From DAIDKA01 sp036267975 (GTDB lineage Bacteria; Pseudomonadota; Gammaproteobacteria; Steroidobacterales; Steroidobacteraceae): a DNA stretch of 64,000 bases. The position numbers were made by a program, and so were the translations under genes. The stretch lies in NCBI GenBank assembly GCA_036267975.1, contig DATAVA010000062.1, positions 1-64,000 of the forward strand, read 5' to 3'. Below, piece after piece: positions 53,591 to 62,970 of this stretch. The first letter of the stretch is position 1. Each line of letters starts with the position of its first letter. The notes below the pieces were generated by a model, which worked only from the letters and a program-made list of their open reading frames with translations, was not told where the DNA came from and searched no databases.

Positions 53591-54886
53591 TCAGCTTACA
53601 AAAGGATTACGGCGCACTATTGTCTGGTCGCGGTCCGGACCCGTCGAAATCATGTCAATGGGTACGCCCGCCAGTTCCTGGATGCGATCCAGGTAGCGAC
53701 GCGCATTCTGCGGCAGCTCCTCGAACCGCACCGTACCGACCGTGGACTGACGCCAGCCCGGCATCTCCTCATACACCGGAACCACCTCCGAGTACGCATC
53801 AACGAACAGCGGCATATCGCTCAGCATCTCCTCACCGCTGCGATAGCCGACACAGATCCGAATGGTTTCCAGTTGATCCAGGACGTCCAGCTTCGTGACC
53901 ACCAGGCCGGTAACGCTGGACTGCGCGATGCAACGCCGCAGCACCACGGCATCGAACCAGCCACAGCGGCGCTTGCGGCCGGTGACCGAGCCGAACTCAT
54001 GGCCGACACGGGCGAGGTGTTCGCCATCACTGTCAAACAGTTCCGTTGGAAACGGACCTGCGCCCACGCGCGTGGTGTATGCCTTGACGATTCCGAGGAC
54101 TTCATCGAACACGCGCGGTCCGATCCCAGTGCCGGTCGCTGCGTATCCGGCCGTGGTGTTGGATGAGGTCACATACGGATAGGTCCCCAGATCGACATCC
54201 AGCATGGCGGCCTGTGCGCCCTCAAACAGCACGTTCGCCCCTTCGTTGCGCAGTCGGGTGAGCGCCAGTGTCACATCCGCGACACAGGGTTTGATGCGTT
54301 CGCCCAACGCCAGCTGTTCATCGAGCGTCTTCTGGAAATCCACCGGCTGCTGTTTGAAATAGTGCTGCAGCACGAAGTTGTGGAAGTCGAGCACCTGGCC
54401 GAGCTTCGCCGCAAAGCGCTCGCGCTGGAACAGGTCGGCGACGCGCAACGCGCGCCGCGCGACCTTGTCCTCATAGGCCGGCCCGATTCCGCGGCCGGTA
54501 GTGCCGATGGCATTGGCGCCGCTGGCATGTTCGCGCGCGCGATCCAGCGCCACATGCGACGGCAGGATCAGCGGACAGTTCGGTGAGATGCGCAAGCGGT
54601 CAAATACCGGAATGCCCTGATTGATGAGCTTGGCGGCCTCCGTGGCCAGCGCTTCAAGCGAGAGCACCACGCCATTGCCGATGTAGCAGCGCACCTGCTC
54701 GCGCAGAATGCCGGATGGGATCAGTGACAGCACGGTCTTGTGGCCGTCGATCACCAGCGTGTGGCCCGCGTTGTGACCGCCCTGGAATCTTGCCACCGCG
54801 CGCGCGCGGTCAGCCAGCAGATCCACGACTTTTCCCTTGCCTTCATCGCCCCATTGGGTGCCGATGACGATGACAAACTTTCCCAT
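53591..54886 (-). CDS. purA: Adenylosuccinate synthetase
   Basis: PurA joins IMP and aspartate with GTP in the first committed step to AMP. The 431-residue protein begins MGKFVIVIGTQWGDEGKGK (P-loop and catalytic Asp), continues with GGHNAGHTLV (catalytic His), TTGRGIGPAYEDK, FEGAQAAMLDVDLGTYPYVTSS and ends with the conserved IxMISTGPDRDQTI. Complete. It follows the DUF2065 gene by nine bases in the hflKC-purA cluster. Confidence 0.98.
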   Translation of the reverse strand: MGKFVIVIGTQWGDEGKGKVVDLLADRARAVARFQGGHNAGHTLVIDGHKTVLSLIPSGILREQVRCYIGNGVVLSLEALATEAAKLINQGIPVFDRLRISPNCPLILPSHVALDRAREHASGANAIGTTGRGIGPAYEDKVARRALRVADLFQRERFAAKLGQVLDFHNFVLQHYFKQQPVDFQKTLDEQLALGERIKPCVADVTLALTRLRNEGANVLFEGAQAAMLDVDLGTYPYVTSSNTTAGYAATGTGIGPRVFDEVLGIVKAYTTRVGAGPFPTELFDSDGEHLARVGHEFGSVTGRKRRCGWFDAVVLRRCIAQSSVTGLVVTKLDVLDQLETIRICVGYRSGEEMLSDMPLFVDAYSEVVPVYEEMPGWRQSTVGTVRFEELPQNARRYLDRIQELAGVPIDMISTGPDRDQTIVRRNPFVS

Positions 54887-54895
54887 GATCCCTAC

Positions 54896-55090
54896 TCAGT
54901 TGATGAGGAACAGCAGCAATACTCCGACGAGCATGCTGCCCAGTCCGGCAATGCGCATTTCGCGATCACCGAACGAAACTACGCGAGCCAGGGCGCGCTT
55001 CGTGCCCCCCGGCGACAGAAACGGAAATATACCTTCCAGCACAAAAAGCAGCGCCAGTGCAGCGCCAAGATCCGAGAGAATGTGCGTCAC
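54896..55090 (-). CDS. DUF2065 small membrane protein (YjeT-like)
   Basis: A 64-residue protein of two membrane helices (LSDLGAALALLFVLEGIFPFL and MRIAGLGSMLVGVLLLFLI) joined by a basic loop (PGGTKRALARVVSFGDRE). This is the DUF2065 pattern; the E. coli relative YjeT lies in the same place between hflC and purA. It starts with GTG overlapping the hflC stop (GTGA). Role unknown. Confidence 0.9.
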   Translation of the reverse strand: MTHILSDLGAALALLFVLEGIFPFLSPGGTKRALARVVSFGDREMRIAGLGSMLVGVLLLFLIN

Positions 55091-55980
55091 GGCGAGCGTC
55101 CTTGTGACTGACCCGGGCTCTTGAAATACTTGAAGAACTCGCTGTCAGGCGACAGCACCAGCACATCCCCTTCCTTGCCCAGCGCGCTCTCATAGGCCTG
55201 CAGGCTGCGGTAGAAGCCGTAGAAGTCCGGATGTGCCGCGTAGGCTTTCGCATAGATGTCGGCCGCCTGTTCATCGGCGGCGCCGCGCACCCCGAGCGCG
55301 GCCTGTTCGGCGCCCGCAATGATTTCGGTGCTTTGGCGATCGGCGCCCGCGGTGATCGTGGCGGCCGAGCTTTGTCCTTCGGCGCGCAGGTGACTGGCAA
55401 TCTTCGCAAAGTTCTGCTTCATGCTCTCGTAGACGCGGGTGCTGACTTCATCCGGCAGATTGATCGCCTGCACGCGCACGTCCACCAGCTTGATACCCAG
55501 CGCCGCCACGGTGCGGCTGGCCGAATCCATCACCTGACCCGTCACGACCGAGCGCTCGGCGGTTACGATTTGCTCGAGGGTGCGTTGTGCGACGATGGAC
55601 TTGATGCCGTCCTCGACGACATCGGAGAGACGCTCGGAGGCCACATCCTCGCTGGCACCCGTGGCCTGGAAGTAAGCCGATGCATCGGCGACCCGCCACA
55701 GGATATAGAAATCGACGATCAGCCCGCGATTGTCATTGGTGAGGAAGGTCTCATCCGCATGCGAAGTCGTGAGCGTTCTGCGGTCAATGCGGATGACGCT
55801 GTCCCACGGCAGCTTCCAGTGCAGTCCCGGTTCGTAGTTCGAACGCAGGATGGCTCCGAACTGCGTGCGCACCGCCTGCTCGCCTTCTGACACGGTGAAC
55901 ACGCAAAGTGAGGCAAGCGCGCCCAGCAGTACCACGGCCACCACTCCCGCCACCCACCGCATGTCGAGTCTCACCGGCAT
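55087..55980 (-). CDS. hflC: HflC, modulator of FtsH protease
   Basis: HflC and HflK form a large membrane complex around FtsH and limit its access to substrates. The 297-residue protein has one N-terminal helix (VAGVVAVVLLGALASLCVF), the SPFH/band-7 domain (EGEQAVRTQFGAILRSNYEPGLHWKLP, VVEDGIKSIVAQRTLEQIV) and the C-terminal helix and tail (YESALGKEGDVLVLSPDSEFFKYF). Starts directly after the hflK stop. Confidence 0.97.
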   Translation of the reverse strand: MPVRLDMRWVAGVVAVVLLGALASLCVFTVSEGEQAVRTQFGAILRSNYEPGLHWKLPWDSVIRIDRRTLTTSHADETFLTNDNRGLIVDFYILWRVADASAYFQATGASEDVASERLSDVVEDGIKSIVAQRTLEQIVTAERSVVTGQVMDSASRTVAALGIKLVDVRVQAINLPDEVSTRVYESMKQNFAKIASHLRAEGQSSAATITAGADRQSTEIIAGAEQAALGVRGAADEQAADIYAKAYAAHPDFYGFYRSLQAYESALGKEGDVLVLSPDSEFFKYFKSPGQSQGRSP

Positions 55981-57132
55981 CTAGCGATTGCTCCGGCTGC
56001 GGCCGGACTGGCGTCCGGCATCCTGCTCAGAATCGCTCTGCCCCGCGGCGTCCGCGGCAGGCGGCGCCGCAGTTCCCGGTGGTGCCCCGGTCGCAGTCGC
56101 ATCGCTGAGCGCGGAATGTCCCATCAGCTTGTCGAGCGGCAGGTAGAAGACATTCCCGCCGGTACCCTGCTTGGTGTCCACGATGACCTTGTTGGCACGA
56201 CCAAGCACCGTTTCCATGGCTTCCAGATACAACCGTTCGCGAGTGACGGCAGGCGCGCGCTGATAGGCAGCCGCGACATCCAGGAAGCGTGCGGCCTGCC
56301 CCTGCGCGATATCCACTACGCGCGCCTTGTAGCCCTCGGCGTCCTGCTGAATGCTCGAGGCGCGTCCCTGCGCCGCCGGTACGATCCGGTTGGCGTAGGC
56401 CTGGGCCTGCTTCACATAGCCCTCCTCATCGGCCAAGGCCTTGTTCGCATCGTGCTGGGAGGCAACCACCGGATCGGGCACCTGCACATCGGTCAGATTC
56501 ACCGAGCTGACTTTAATCCCGCTGTCATAGGTATCCAGCATGCGCTGCACGAGTTGCCGCGTGCGCTGCGTGACCTGCGGGCGCGTGACGCCGGCCAGGA
56601 CATCCTGCAGGGTGCTCTGCCCGACCACCTCACGCAGCGCGCTCTGGCTGACCTCGCCCAGCGTCACTTCCGGATCGCGCACCTGGAACAGCACCTTCAT
56701 CGGGTCCGTGAGGCGGTACTGGACCGAGAAATGCAGGTCCACGAGGTTCACATCCGAGGTCAGCACCTGCGGTCGGAACTCCTGGCTCTTGACGCTCATG
56801 ACGTTGACTTTGTAGAGGGTCTCGATGGGCCACGGCAGATGCCAGCCGGCGCCGCCCTCGCGCACGATCTGGTGGAAGGCACCGAAGCGCAGAATGACAC
56901 CCCGCTCGGCGGCGGCGAGCTGGTAGAGGCCGGTCGCCAGCCAGCCCAGAACCAGGCCCGTGGCGACGAACAGCAAAATCCTGGTGCGCACCGGACCGGC
57001 AGCGGGTCCGCCACGCAGCAGCTCTCCGACCCGGCGCTGCCACTCCTTGATGCGGGCATCCAGATCAGCGCTCGCGCCATCGGGACGCTTGCCCCAGGGG
57101 GACTTCTGCGGACCAGGTTGATTCCAGGCCAT
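55981..57132 (-). CDS. hflK: HflK, modulator of FtsH protease
   Basis: The partner of HflC. The ATG at 57132 starts a 383-residue protein: cytoplasmic Gly/Pro/Asn part (WNQPGPQKSPWGKRP), one membrane helix (ILLFVATGLVLGWLATGLYQL), SPFH domain (ERGVILRFGAFHQIVREGGAGWHLPWP) and a C-terminal disordered tail rich in Ala, Pro and Gly. The upstream open frame to 57465 is antisense composition in hflX and is rejected. Begins two bases after the hflX stop. Confidence 0.97.
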   Translation of the reverse strand: MAWNQPGPQKSPWGKRPDGASADLDARIKEWQRRVGELLRGGPAAGPVRTRILLFVATGLVLGWLATGLYQLAAAERGVILRFGAFHQIVREGGAGWHLPWPIETLYKVNVMSVKSQEFRPQVLTSDVNLVDLHFSVQYRLTDPMKVLFQVRDPEVTLGEVSQSALREVVGQSTLQDVLAGVTRPQVTQRTRQLVQRMLDTYDSGIKVSSVNLTDVQVPDPVVASQHDANKALADEEGYVKQAQAYANRIVPAAQGRASSIQQDAEGYKARVVDIAQGQAARFLDVAAAYQRAPAVTRERLYLEAMETVLGRANKVIVDTKQGTGGNVFYLPLDKLMGHSALSDATATGAPPGTAAPPAADAAGQSDSEQDAGRQSGRSRSNR

Positions 57133-57134
57133 CG

Positions 57135-58481
57135 CTACTTGGCCGCGCTCGCCGCGGCCGCCAATTCCAGGTACGCGGATTCGGTCGTACCAGGCGCGGC
57201 GGATTCGCCGGATTCGACCACGACCACGCCCGGTGCCTGGGCCAGCTCCAGCAAGTCGACGTTCGGCAGCTCCAGCAGCAGCTCGAGCTGCCCGTCCTCC
57301 AGGAACAGCTCCTCTTTGACGACCCCGCGCGCATACAACCGGGCGCGCAACTGGCCCGCGCCCGGCGGGATCCGCACCCGCGCGACCTGGACCGTGCGCG
57401 CGATGCGTTCGGTGATGGCCTGCGCCAGCAGCGGCACCCCGATCGCCTGCATCGCTGAAATCCACACCGAGGACACGCGCCCGTCCGCGTCGCGCTCGAG
57501 GCGCGCCGCCATCTGCAGCCGATCGATCTTGTTGTAGACCAGGATCTGCGGTATGTCGCCGGCGCCGATTTCCCGCAGCACCTCGTCGACCTGTTCCATG
57601 CGCTCACTGCGGCGCGGATCGCTGGCATCCACCACGTGCAGCAGCACCGTCGCCTCGCGCGCCTCGGTCAGTGTCGAACGAAACGCGGCAACCAGTTCAT
57701 GCGGCAGATCGCGAATGAACCCCACCGTGTCGGCCACCACTGCCGGCGTGCCACCCGGCAGGCGGATGCGCCGCACCGTCGGGTCGAGTGTTGCGAACAG
57801 TTGATCGGCCACATAGGCCGGTGAGCCGGTGAGGGTCCGGAACAGGGTCGACTTGCCCGCGTTGGTATAGCCGACGAGTGCGAGCGTGGGCACCGGGATC
57901 TGCATTCGGGTGCGACGCCCGGTCTCGCGCTGCAGCTGAATGCGTTCCAGGCGTTTGCCAAGCACCTTGACCCGCTGCCCCAGCAGGCGCCGATCCGTTT
58001 CGAGCTGGGTCTCACCGGGGCCGCGCATGCCGATGCCCCCGGCCTGGCGCTCGAGGTGCGTCCAGCCGCGCACCAGGCGACTGGCCAGGTGCTTGAGCTG
58101 CGCCAGTTCGACTTCCAGCTTGCCCTCCAGACTGCGCGCGCGCTGGGCGAAGATATCGAGGATGAGTCCGTTGCGATCGAGTACCCGTCGTCCGGTGTGT
58201 TTCTCGAGGTTGCGTTCCTGGCTGGGCGACAGCGCGTGGTCGACGAGGATCAGATCCGCCTCGGTCGCGACGGCCGCGTCGCGCACCTCATCGGCTTTGC
58301 CCGAACCGACAAAGAATTTCGGATCGGGACGCGCGCGGCGGGCGGTGACGGTCACCACGGGCACCGCTCCCGCCGAGGTCGCCAGTTGCGTGAACTCCTC
58401 CAGGTCCTCCGGTTCGATCGGTGCGCCTAAGCCGACGCGCACCAGCACCGCGCGCTCACCCGTGCGTGGGCGTTCGATCAC
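57135..58481 (-). CDS. hflX: Ribosome-associated GTPase HflX
   Basis: HflX splits stalled ribosomes, notably in heat stress. The 448-residue protein has the N-terminal HflX domain with the glycine-rich motif GGIGMRGPGETQLETDRR at the end of its coiled linker, then the G domain with GYTNAGKSTLF, DTVGFIRDLPHELV and NKIDR. Length is normal with a short C-terminal extension. It lies between hfq and hflK in the conserved order. Confidence 0.97.
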   Translation of the reverse strand: MIERPRTGERAVLVRVGLGAPIEPEDLEEFTQLATSAGAVPVVTVTARRARPDPKFFVGSGKADEVRDAAVATEADLILVDHALSPSQERNLEKHTGRRVLDRNGLILDIFAQRARSLEGKLEVELAQLKHLASRLVRGWTHLERQAGGIGMRGPGETQLETDRRLLGQRVKVLGKRLERIQLQRETGRRTRMQIPVPTLALVGYTNAGKSTLFRTLTGSPAYVADQLFATLDPTVRRIRLPGGTPAVVADTVGFIRDLPHELVAAFRSTLTEAREATVLLHVVDASDPRRSERMEQVDEVLREIGAGDIPQILVYNKIDRLQMAARLERDADGRVSSVWISAMQAIGVPLLAQAITERIARTVQVARVRIPPGAGQLRARLYARGVVKEELFLEDGQLELLLELPNVDLLELAQAPGVVVVESGESAAPGTTESAYLELAAAASAAK

Positions 58482-58517
58482 GGTATCGCAAGAACGTGGA
58501 TTCCAATCGCGCCTGAC

Positions 58518-58781
58518 CTATTCCGCCGCAGGCTCGACCGTGGTGGTCGGCGTGCCGTTTTCGTCGGTGGCCAGGCGAACATTGCGCGCCGGTACGACCG
58601 TCGAGATCGCGTGCTTGTAGACCATCTGGCTGACACTGTTTTTCAGCAGCACCACGAATTGATCGAATGAATCGATCTGACCCTGAAGCTTGATTCCGTT
58701 GACCAGATAGATGGAGACCGGAACACGCTCTTTACGCAAGGCATTCAAAAATGGATCCTGCAGCGATTGGCCTTTGGCCAT
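58518..58781 (-). CDS. hfq: RNA chaperone Hfq
   Basis: Hfq is a hexameric Sm-like protein that pairs small RNAs with mRNAs. The 87-residue protein has the Sm1 part (SLQDPFLNALRKERVPVSIYLVNGIKLQGQIDSFDQFVVLLKN) and Sm2 (VYKHAISTVVPARNV), followed by a short acidic-polar tail. The conserved Q8, Y25-K31 proximal and distal surface motifs and YKHA are intact. The 138 bases between miaA and hfq may hold its own promoter. Confidence 0.98.
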   Translation of the reverse strand: MAKGQSLQDPFLNALRKERVPVSIYLVNGIKLQGQIDSFDQFVVLLKNSVSQMVYKHAISTVVPARNVRLATDENGTPTTTVEPAAE

Positions 58782-58919
58782 CGGGGTTCTCCTTATTCTC
58801 TGGCGCTTCTAGTTGTTCGGATCGGCGGGGCAGCCCGAAATAAAGGGAACTGCCGGTCAGCAAGCAAGCTTGACCCCTCGCACAGCAAGGCGTCGGGCAT
58901 ATTCTACCACGGTGCCCGA

Positions 58920-59867
58920 TCAGCGGATAAAAGCACTCAGTGCCACGCCCACCTCCAAGCTCCATGCCTCAAACGCGCCCGGGGCCAGAGGATCCACGAC
59001 GCGAATGGCCTGATCGCCACGTAACCACGTGAGCTGGCGTTTCGCCAACTGTCGGGTGGCGGCGACGGCCTTGTCGCCCGCTTCGGCCAAAGTGCTTTGA
59101 CCATTACAGTGCTGCCACAACTGTCGATAGCCCACGGCACGCATGGAGGCGTGCTCGGCGCTCAGATCGCCGCGACCGTATAGCGCGCGCACCTCTTCCA
59201 GAAATCCCTGCGCCATCATCCGCTTGAAGCGGATCGCGAGGCGCTCGTGCAGGATGGCGCGCGACTGCGGCACCAAGGCCCACATTGGTGCGGGCTCCTG
59301 CAACGCAGCAGGGCTGTGTGTCTGCAGCCCGGACAGTGTCTGGCCGGTGAGTTCGCACACTTCCAGTGCGCGCTGGATGCGCTGCGCGTCATTGGGATGA
59401 ATCCGCGCCGCCGCCGCGGGGTCCCGGCGCCCCAGCTGCGCGTGCATCGCTGGCCACCCCTGCGCTGCCGCCGCCGCATCAATCGACCGACGATGATCGG
59501 GCGACGCGCGCGGCAGCAGTGCCAGCCCCTGGCGCAGCGCCCGCAGATACAACATGGTCCCGCCGACCAGCAGCGGAATGTGCCGGCGCGCACGGATCTG
59601 GCCGATCAGCGCCACCGCGTCCTGCGCGAACTGTCCGGCTGAATACGTCTGTGCCGGATCGAGGATATCGAGCAGGTGATGGGAGACGGCGGCGCGCGCC
59701 GCCAGATCCGGCTTCGCCGTACCGATGTCCATGCCTCGAAACACCTGCGCCGAGTCCACCGAGACGATTTCCACCGGCCACTGGCGGCTCAGGCGCATGG
59801 CCCAGTCGCTTTTGCCGCTGCCGGTGGGCCCGGTGAGGATCAGCACCGGCGATGTCATCTCGGTCAC
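58920..59867 (-). CDS. miaA: tRNA dimethylallyltransferase MiaA
   Basis: MiaA adds a dimethylallyl group to A37 of tRNAs that read codons starting with U. The 315-residue protein has the P-loop LTGPTGSGKSDWA, the substrate motif VSVDSAQVFRGMDIGTAKP, HHLLDILDP, VGGTMLYLRALRQG and the RQLAKRQLTWLRGD tRNA-binding motif. It lies 12 bases after mutL and before hfq as in most gammaproteobacteria. The start used is a GTG; an ATG three codons on (TEM) is possible. Confidence 0.96.
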   Translation of the reverse strand: MTEMTSPVLILTGPTGSGKSDWAMRLSRQWPVEIVSVDSAQVFRGMDIGTAKPDLAARAAVSHHLLDILDPAQTYSAGQFAQDAVALIGQIRARRHIPLLVGGTMLYLRALRQGLALLPRASPDHRRSIDAAAAAQGWPAMHAQLGRRDPAAAARIHPNDAQRIQRALEVCELTGQTLSGLQTHSPAALQEPAPMWALVPQSRAILHERLAIRFKRMMAQGFLEEVRALYGRGDLSAEHASMRAVGYRQLWQHCNGQSTLAEAGDKAVAATRQLAKRQLTWLRGDQAIRVVDPLAPGAFEAWSLEVGVALSAFIR

Positions 59868-59879
59868 GATCCCAAAGCC

Positions 59880-61673
59880 CTAGCGGCCACGCAGGAACAG
59901 TCGGTCCAGTTCCGTCCAGCTCAACCGCACCCAGGTAGGCCGACCGTGGTTGCATTGATTGGCGCGCAGCGTGTGTTCCATCTGCCGCAACAGCGCGTCC
60001 ATTTCCGGCAGCGACAGGCGTCGATTGGCGTGCACCGACGTGCGACAGGCCAGCGTCGCGAGAAAACGGTCCGAGGCGTCTTCGATGTGGTGCCCGGCGG
60101 CCGGATTGTCCAGATCGCGCGCGACCTCACGCACGATTTCGGCAACTTTCGCGCCCGACAGCAGCGCCGGGACGCGACGCAGTGCCAGACGCGTGTGCCC
60201 CAGCGCATCCAGCTCGAAGCCGGCACGCTCCCATTCGGCGCGGCCTTCGAGCAGCGCATCCAGCTCATGCGCGGCCAGCTCCACGACCAGCGGCTCGAGC
60301 AGTGCCTGCGAGGGCACCCCGTTCGTGTACTGACTTTTCAGCTGTTCATACAGCACCCGTTCATGTCCGGCGTGCATATCCACCAGCACCACCCCCTGCG
60401 CGGTCTGCGACAGAATATAGGTGCCCCGGATCTGCGCCAGTGGGGTACCCAGCGGCTGCTGCGCGTCCGCATCAATGGTCGCGGTTGCACCCGCTGCGCC
60501 CAAGTCCAGCGCGTAAGGTTGTGGGGCGCTTTCCTGCAGGCGTTCGGCGACGTGCCACGGATCTCGACCGGGCAGGTAGCGCGGCGTCACCGGCGGCGCG
60601 CCGAAACGCGGCTGATGGCTTTGTGCCGGCGCGGTGGGCAGCGCCTGGCCGCTCGGCGGCTCGACCCCTCCCGGACGTGTCTGTGCCAAAGCCTCCGCTA
60701 TCGCGCGAAATACGAAATCATGGATCTGGCGCGAATCACGAAAGCGTACTTCGAGCTTGGTAGGATGGGCGTTCACATCCACCATGGCCGGATCGAGGGT
60801 CAGATAGAGCACGTAGGCCGGATAGCGGCCGTGAAACAGCACATCCCGATAGCCCAGGCGCACGGCATTCATCAGCAGCCGATCGCGGACACTGCGGCCA
60901 TTCACAAACCAGAACTGCTGGTCCGCCGAACTGCGCGCCGCGGTGGGCAGTCCGAGCCAGCCGCCCACCCACACCGGCCCCGCAGCATGCTCGAAGGGCA
61001 GCGCCTGCTCGAGGAAGTCGGCGCCGATGAGGGCGCGCACCCGCGTCTCAAGCGGCTGCAGGTCGGCATCGGTGGCCTGCGCATCGAGCAGCACCCGCTC
61101 TCCGCTGCGCAGCTGAAAGCTGATCTCCGGACGGGACAGCGCCAGGCGCTCCACCAGACGTACGATATGTCCGGATTCGGTGGCCTCGCTGCGTACGAAC
61201 TTGCGTCGCGCCGGTACGTTGAAGAAAAGGTCGCGCACTTCGATGGTGGTTCCGACCACGTGCGCCACCGGACGCACGGCGGAACGCGTGCCCCCATCGG
61301 CCTGGATCTCCACCGCGTGCTGCGCCTGCGCCGTGCGCGTCAGCAGTCGCAGTCGCGACACCGAAGCAATGGAGGGCATCGCTTCCCCACGGAAGCCGAG
61401 CGTCACCACGGACTGCAGATCGTCCATTGAGGTGATCTTGCTGGTCGCGTGGCGCTGCAACGCCAGGGTCACCTCCTGCGCATCCATGCCGAGGCCATCG
61501 TCGCGCACCCGGATCAGCCCGATGCCACCGCGCTCGATATCGATTTCGATGCGCCGCGCGCCCGCATCGAGGCTGTTTTCCACCAACTCCTTGACCACCG
61601 ATGCGGGGCGTTCAATCACCTCGCCGGCGGCGATCTGGTCAATGAGTTCGTCAGGAAGGATCCGGATGGGCAT
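59880..61673 (-). CDS. mutL: DNA mismatch repair protein MutL (endonuclease type)
   Basis: MutL links mismatch recognition to strand incision. The ATG at 61673 starts MPIRILPDELIDQIAAGEVIERP and gives 597 residues. GHKL ATPase motifs follow (ENSLDAGARRIEID, DDGLGMDAQEV, TLGFRGEAMPSIASV). The C-terminal domain has DMHAGHERVLYE, which fits the DQHA(x)2E(x)4E nuclease motif with Gln replaced by Met, plus CNHGRPTWV near the end. So this MutL may nick DNA itself, unlike E. coli MutL, which needs MutH. It lies between the amidase and miaA genes. Confidence 0.95.
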   Translation of the reverse strand: MPIRILPDELIDQIAAGEVIERPASVVKELVENSLDAGARRIEIDIERGGIGLIRVRDDGLGMDAQEVTLALQRHATSKITSMDDLQSVVTLGFRGEAMPSIASVSRLRLLTRTAQAQHAVEIQADGGTRSAVRPVAHVVGTTIEVRDLFFNVPARRKFVRSEATESGHIVRLVERLALSRPEISFQLRSGERVLLDAQATDADLQPLETRVRALIGADFLEQALPFEHAAGPVWVGGWLGLPTAARSSADQQFWFVNGRSVRDRLLMNAVRLGYRDVLFHGRYPAYVLYLTLDPAMVDVNAHPTKLEVRFRDSRQIHDFVFRAIAEALAQTRPGGVEPPSGQALPTAPAQSHQPRFGAPPVTPRYLPGRDPWHVAERLQESAPQPYALDLGAAGATATIDADAQQPLGTPLAQIRGTYILSQTAQGVVLVDMHAGHERVLYEQLKSQYTNGVPSQALLEPLVVELAAHELDALLEGRAEWERAGFELDALGHTRLALRRVPALLSGAKVAEIVREVARDLDNPAAGHHIEDASDRFLATLACRTSVHANRRLSLPEMDALLRQMEHTLRANQCNHGRPTWVRLSWTELDRLFLRGR

Positions 61674-61710
61674 GTGCGCGAAAGTATGCCTGATCCGGCG
61701 CTTGGGTCGC

Positions 61711-62919
61711 TCAGCCGCCGGGTGGCCCCAGGCCTGCGACCTGTGCCGGTGCGTGTGCTTCACGCACTATGGCGAAGTGGGTGCCGGACGGCGGATTGTC
61801 CGCAAAATAGCCGCGCAGCCCCGTGAAAATGGCCGCGGCGAGGGCCTCTTGCTGCGTCGGATTGCGCAAACGCCGCTCCTCGGCCGGATTCGAGATGTAG
61901 GCGGTTTCCACCAGCATGGACGGGATGTCGGGGGATTTGAGTACCACGAACTGCGCCTGCTGCACCTGAGGCTTGCGCACCAGGCCCACCCCCTGCAGGG
62001 CGACGATGACGCTCTGCGCCGCGGTCATGCTCGCACTGATATTCGCCGACTGGGACAGATCCATCAGCACGGAAGCGAGCCTCTTGTCCTTGTCGGCAAG
62101 GGACACGCCGCCCCTCAAATCCGCGGCATTCTCACGTTCGGCCAGCCAGCGGGCCGCCTCATTGGTCGCACCCCGCTCGGACAGCACGTACACGGAGGAA
62201 CCGGACACGGCGCTGTTCGCGATGGAGTCGGCGTGGACGGATACGAACAGATCGGCGTTTCCGGCCCGTGCGCGGCGGATGCGTTCGCGCAAGGTCAGGA
62301 ATTCATCGCGATCGCGCGTGAGTACGGCGTGCATGCCCGGCTCGGCGTTGATTCGTCGCGCCAGCGCGCGGGCGATCGCGAGCACCACATCCTTTTCGTG
62401 CACCCCCGCGTGGCCGGTGGCGCCCGGATCCTCGCCGCCGTGGCCCGCGTCCACGGCGATGACCACGTCCCGCCCGGACTTGCGGGGTGCATGCGCCGCC
62501 TGCACCTGGCGACGTACCGAATCCATACGCAGCACCAGCGTCGGTGAGCTGCGATTCGAACCATCCCAGTACACCCGCACCGGCAAGGAGCGGTCCATGA
62601 AGATCGTAAGTCGCAGATCGCCGTTGGATTGGCGCAGCGCGCTGACACCGGTGATGTTGCCCTGGGCCTGCGGCATGATCAATCCGGCTGCCGCACCGGT
62701 ACTGCGCAGTGTCAGCGCGATGCGCGCCGGATTTTTCGCGGTGCTGCAGCGATAGGCCACTTTTGCGGTCAGGCGCAGCGCAAGCGCGGTCCCGGTCTCA
62801 TCCGCGACGACCTCCACCGCCCGCACCCGTGCGAGCGGCGCGGCCGACACGTGCGCCCAGGCACTGGCCACAACCAGAGCCATTCCCAGCACCAAGCTTA
62901 CAAAGACATGTCTTTTCAT
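61711..62919 (-). CDS. N-acetylmuramoyl-L-alanine amidase (AmiC/AmiB type)
   Basis: A 402-residue exported cell-wall amidase that cuts between muramic acid and the peptide stem and helps daughter cells separate. It has a signal peptide (VFVSLVLGMALVVASAWA), an N-terminal AMIN domain (about 30-130), then the Amidase_3 domain with zinc motifs DAGHGGEDPGATG, HEKDVVLAIARAL, FVSVHADSIA and the catalytic Glu in LVETAYISNPAEE. The start could also be the ATG 15 bases earlier. Between tsaE and mutL, its standard place. Confidence 0.95.
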   Translation of the reverse strand: MKRHVFVSLVLGMALVVASAWAHVSAAPLARVRAVEVVADETGTALALRLTAKVAYRCSTAKNPARIALTLRSTGAAAGLIMPQAQGNITGVSALRQSNGDLRLTIFMDRSLPVRVYWDGSNRSSPTLVLRMDSVRRQVQAAHAPRKSGRDVVIAVDAGHGGEDPGATGHAGVHEKDVVLAIARALARRINAEPGMHAVLTRDRDEFLTLRERIRRARAGNADLFVSVHADSIANSAVSGSSVYVLSERGATNEAARWLAERENAADLRGGVSLADKDKRLASVLMDLSQSANISASMTAAQSVIVALQGVGLVRKPQVQQAQFVVLKSPDIPSMLVETAYISNPAEERRLRNPTQQEALAAAIFTGLRGYFADNPPSGTHFAIVREAHAPAQVAGLGPPGG

Positions 62920-62970
62920 AGACTTCGCGATCATAGCTGCCGCGTAATCTACGACTACCTGCCCGGCAAT

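Noticed and set aside
57133..57465. N-terminal extension of HflK
   Set aside because: The extra 111 codons lie antisense-like within the hflX coding region in another frame, with Gly/Arg/Ala-rich composition, and the family start is at 57132.
59676..61430. A 584-codon plus-strand open frame across miaA and mutL
   Set aside because: Both sense genes have complete conserved motifs; the antisense frame has none.
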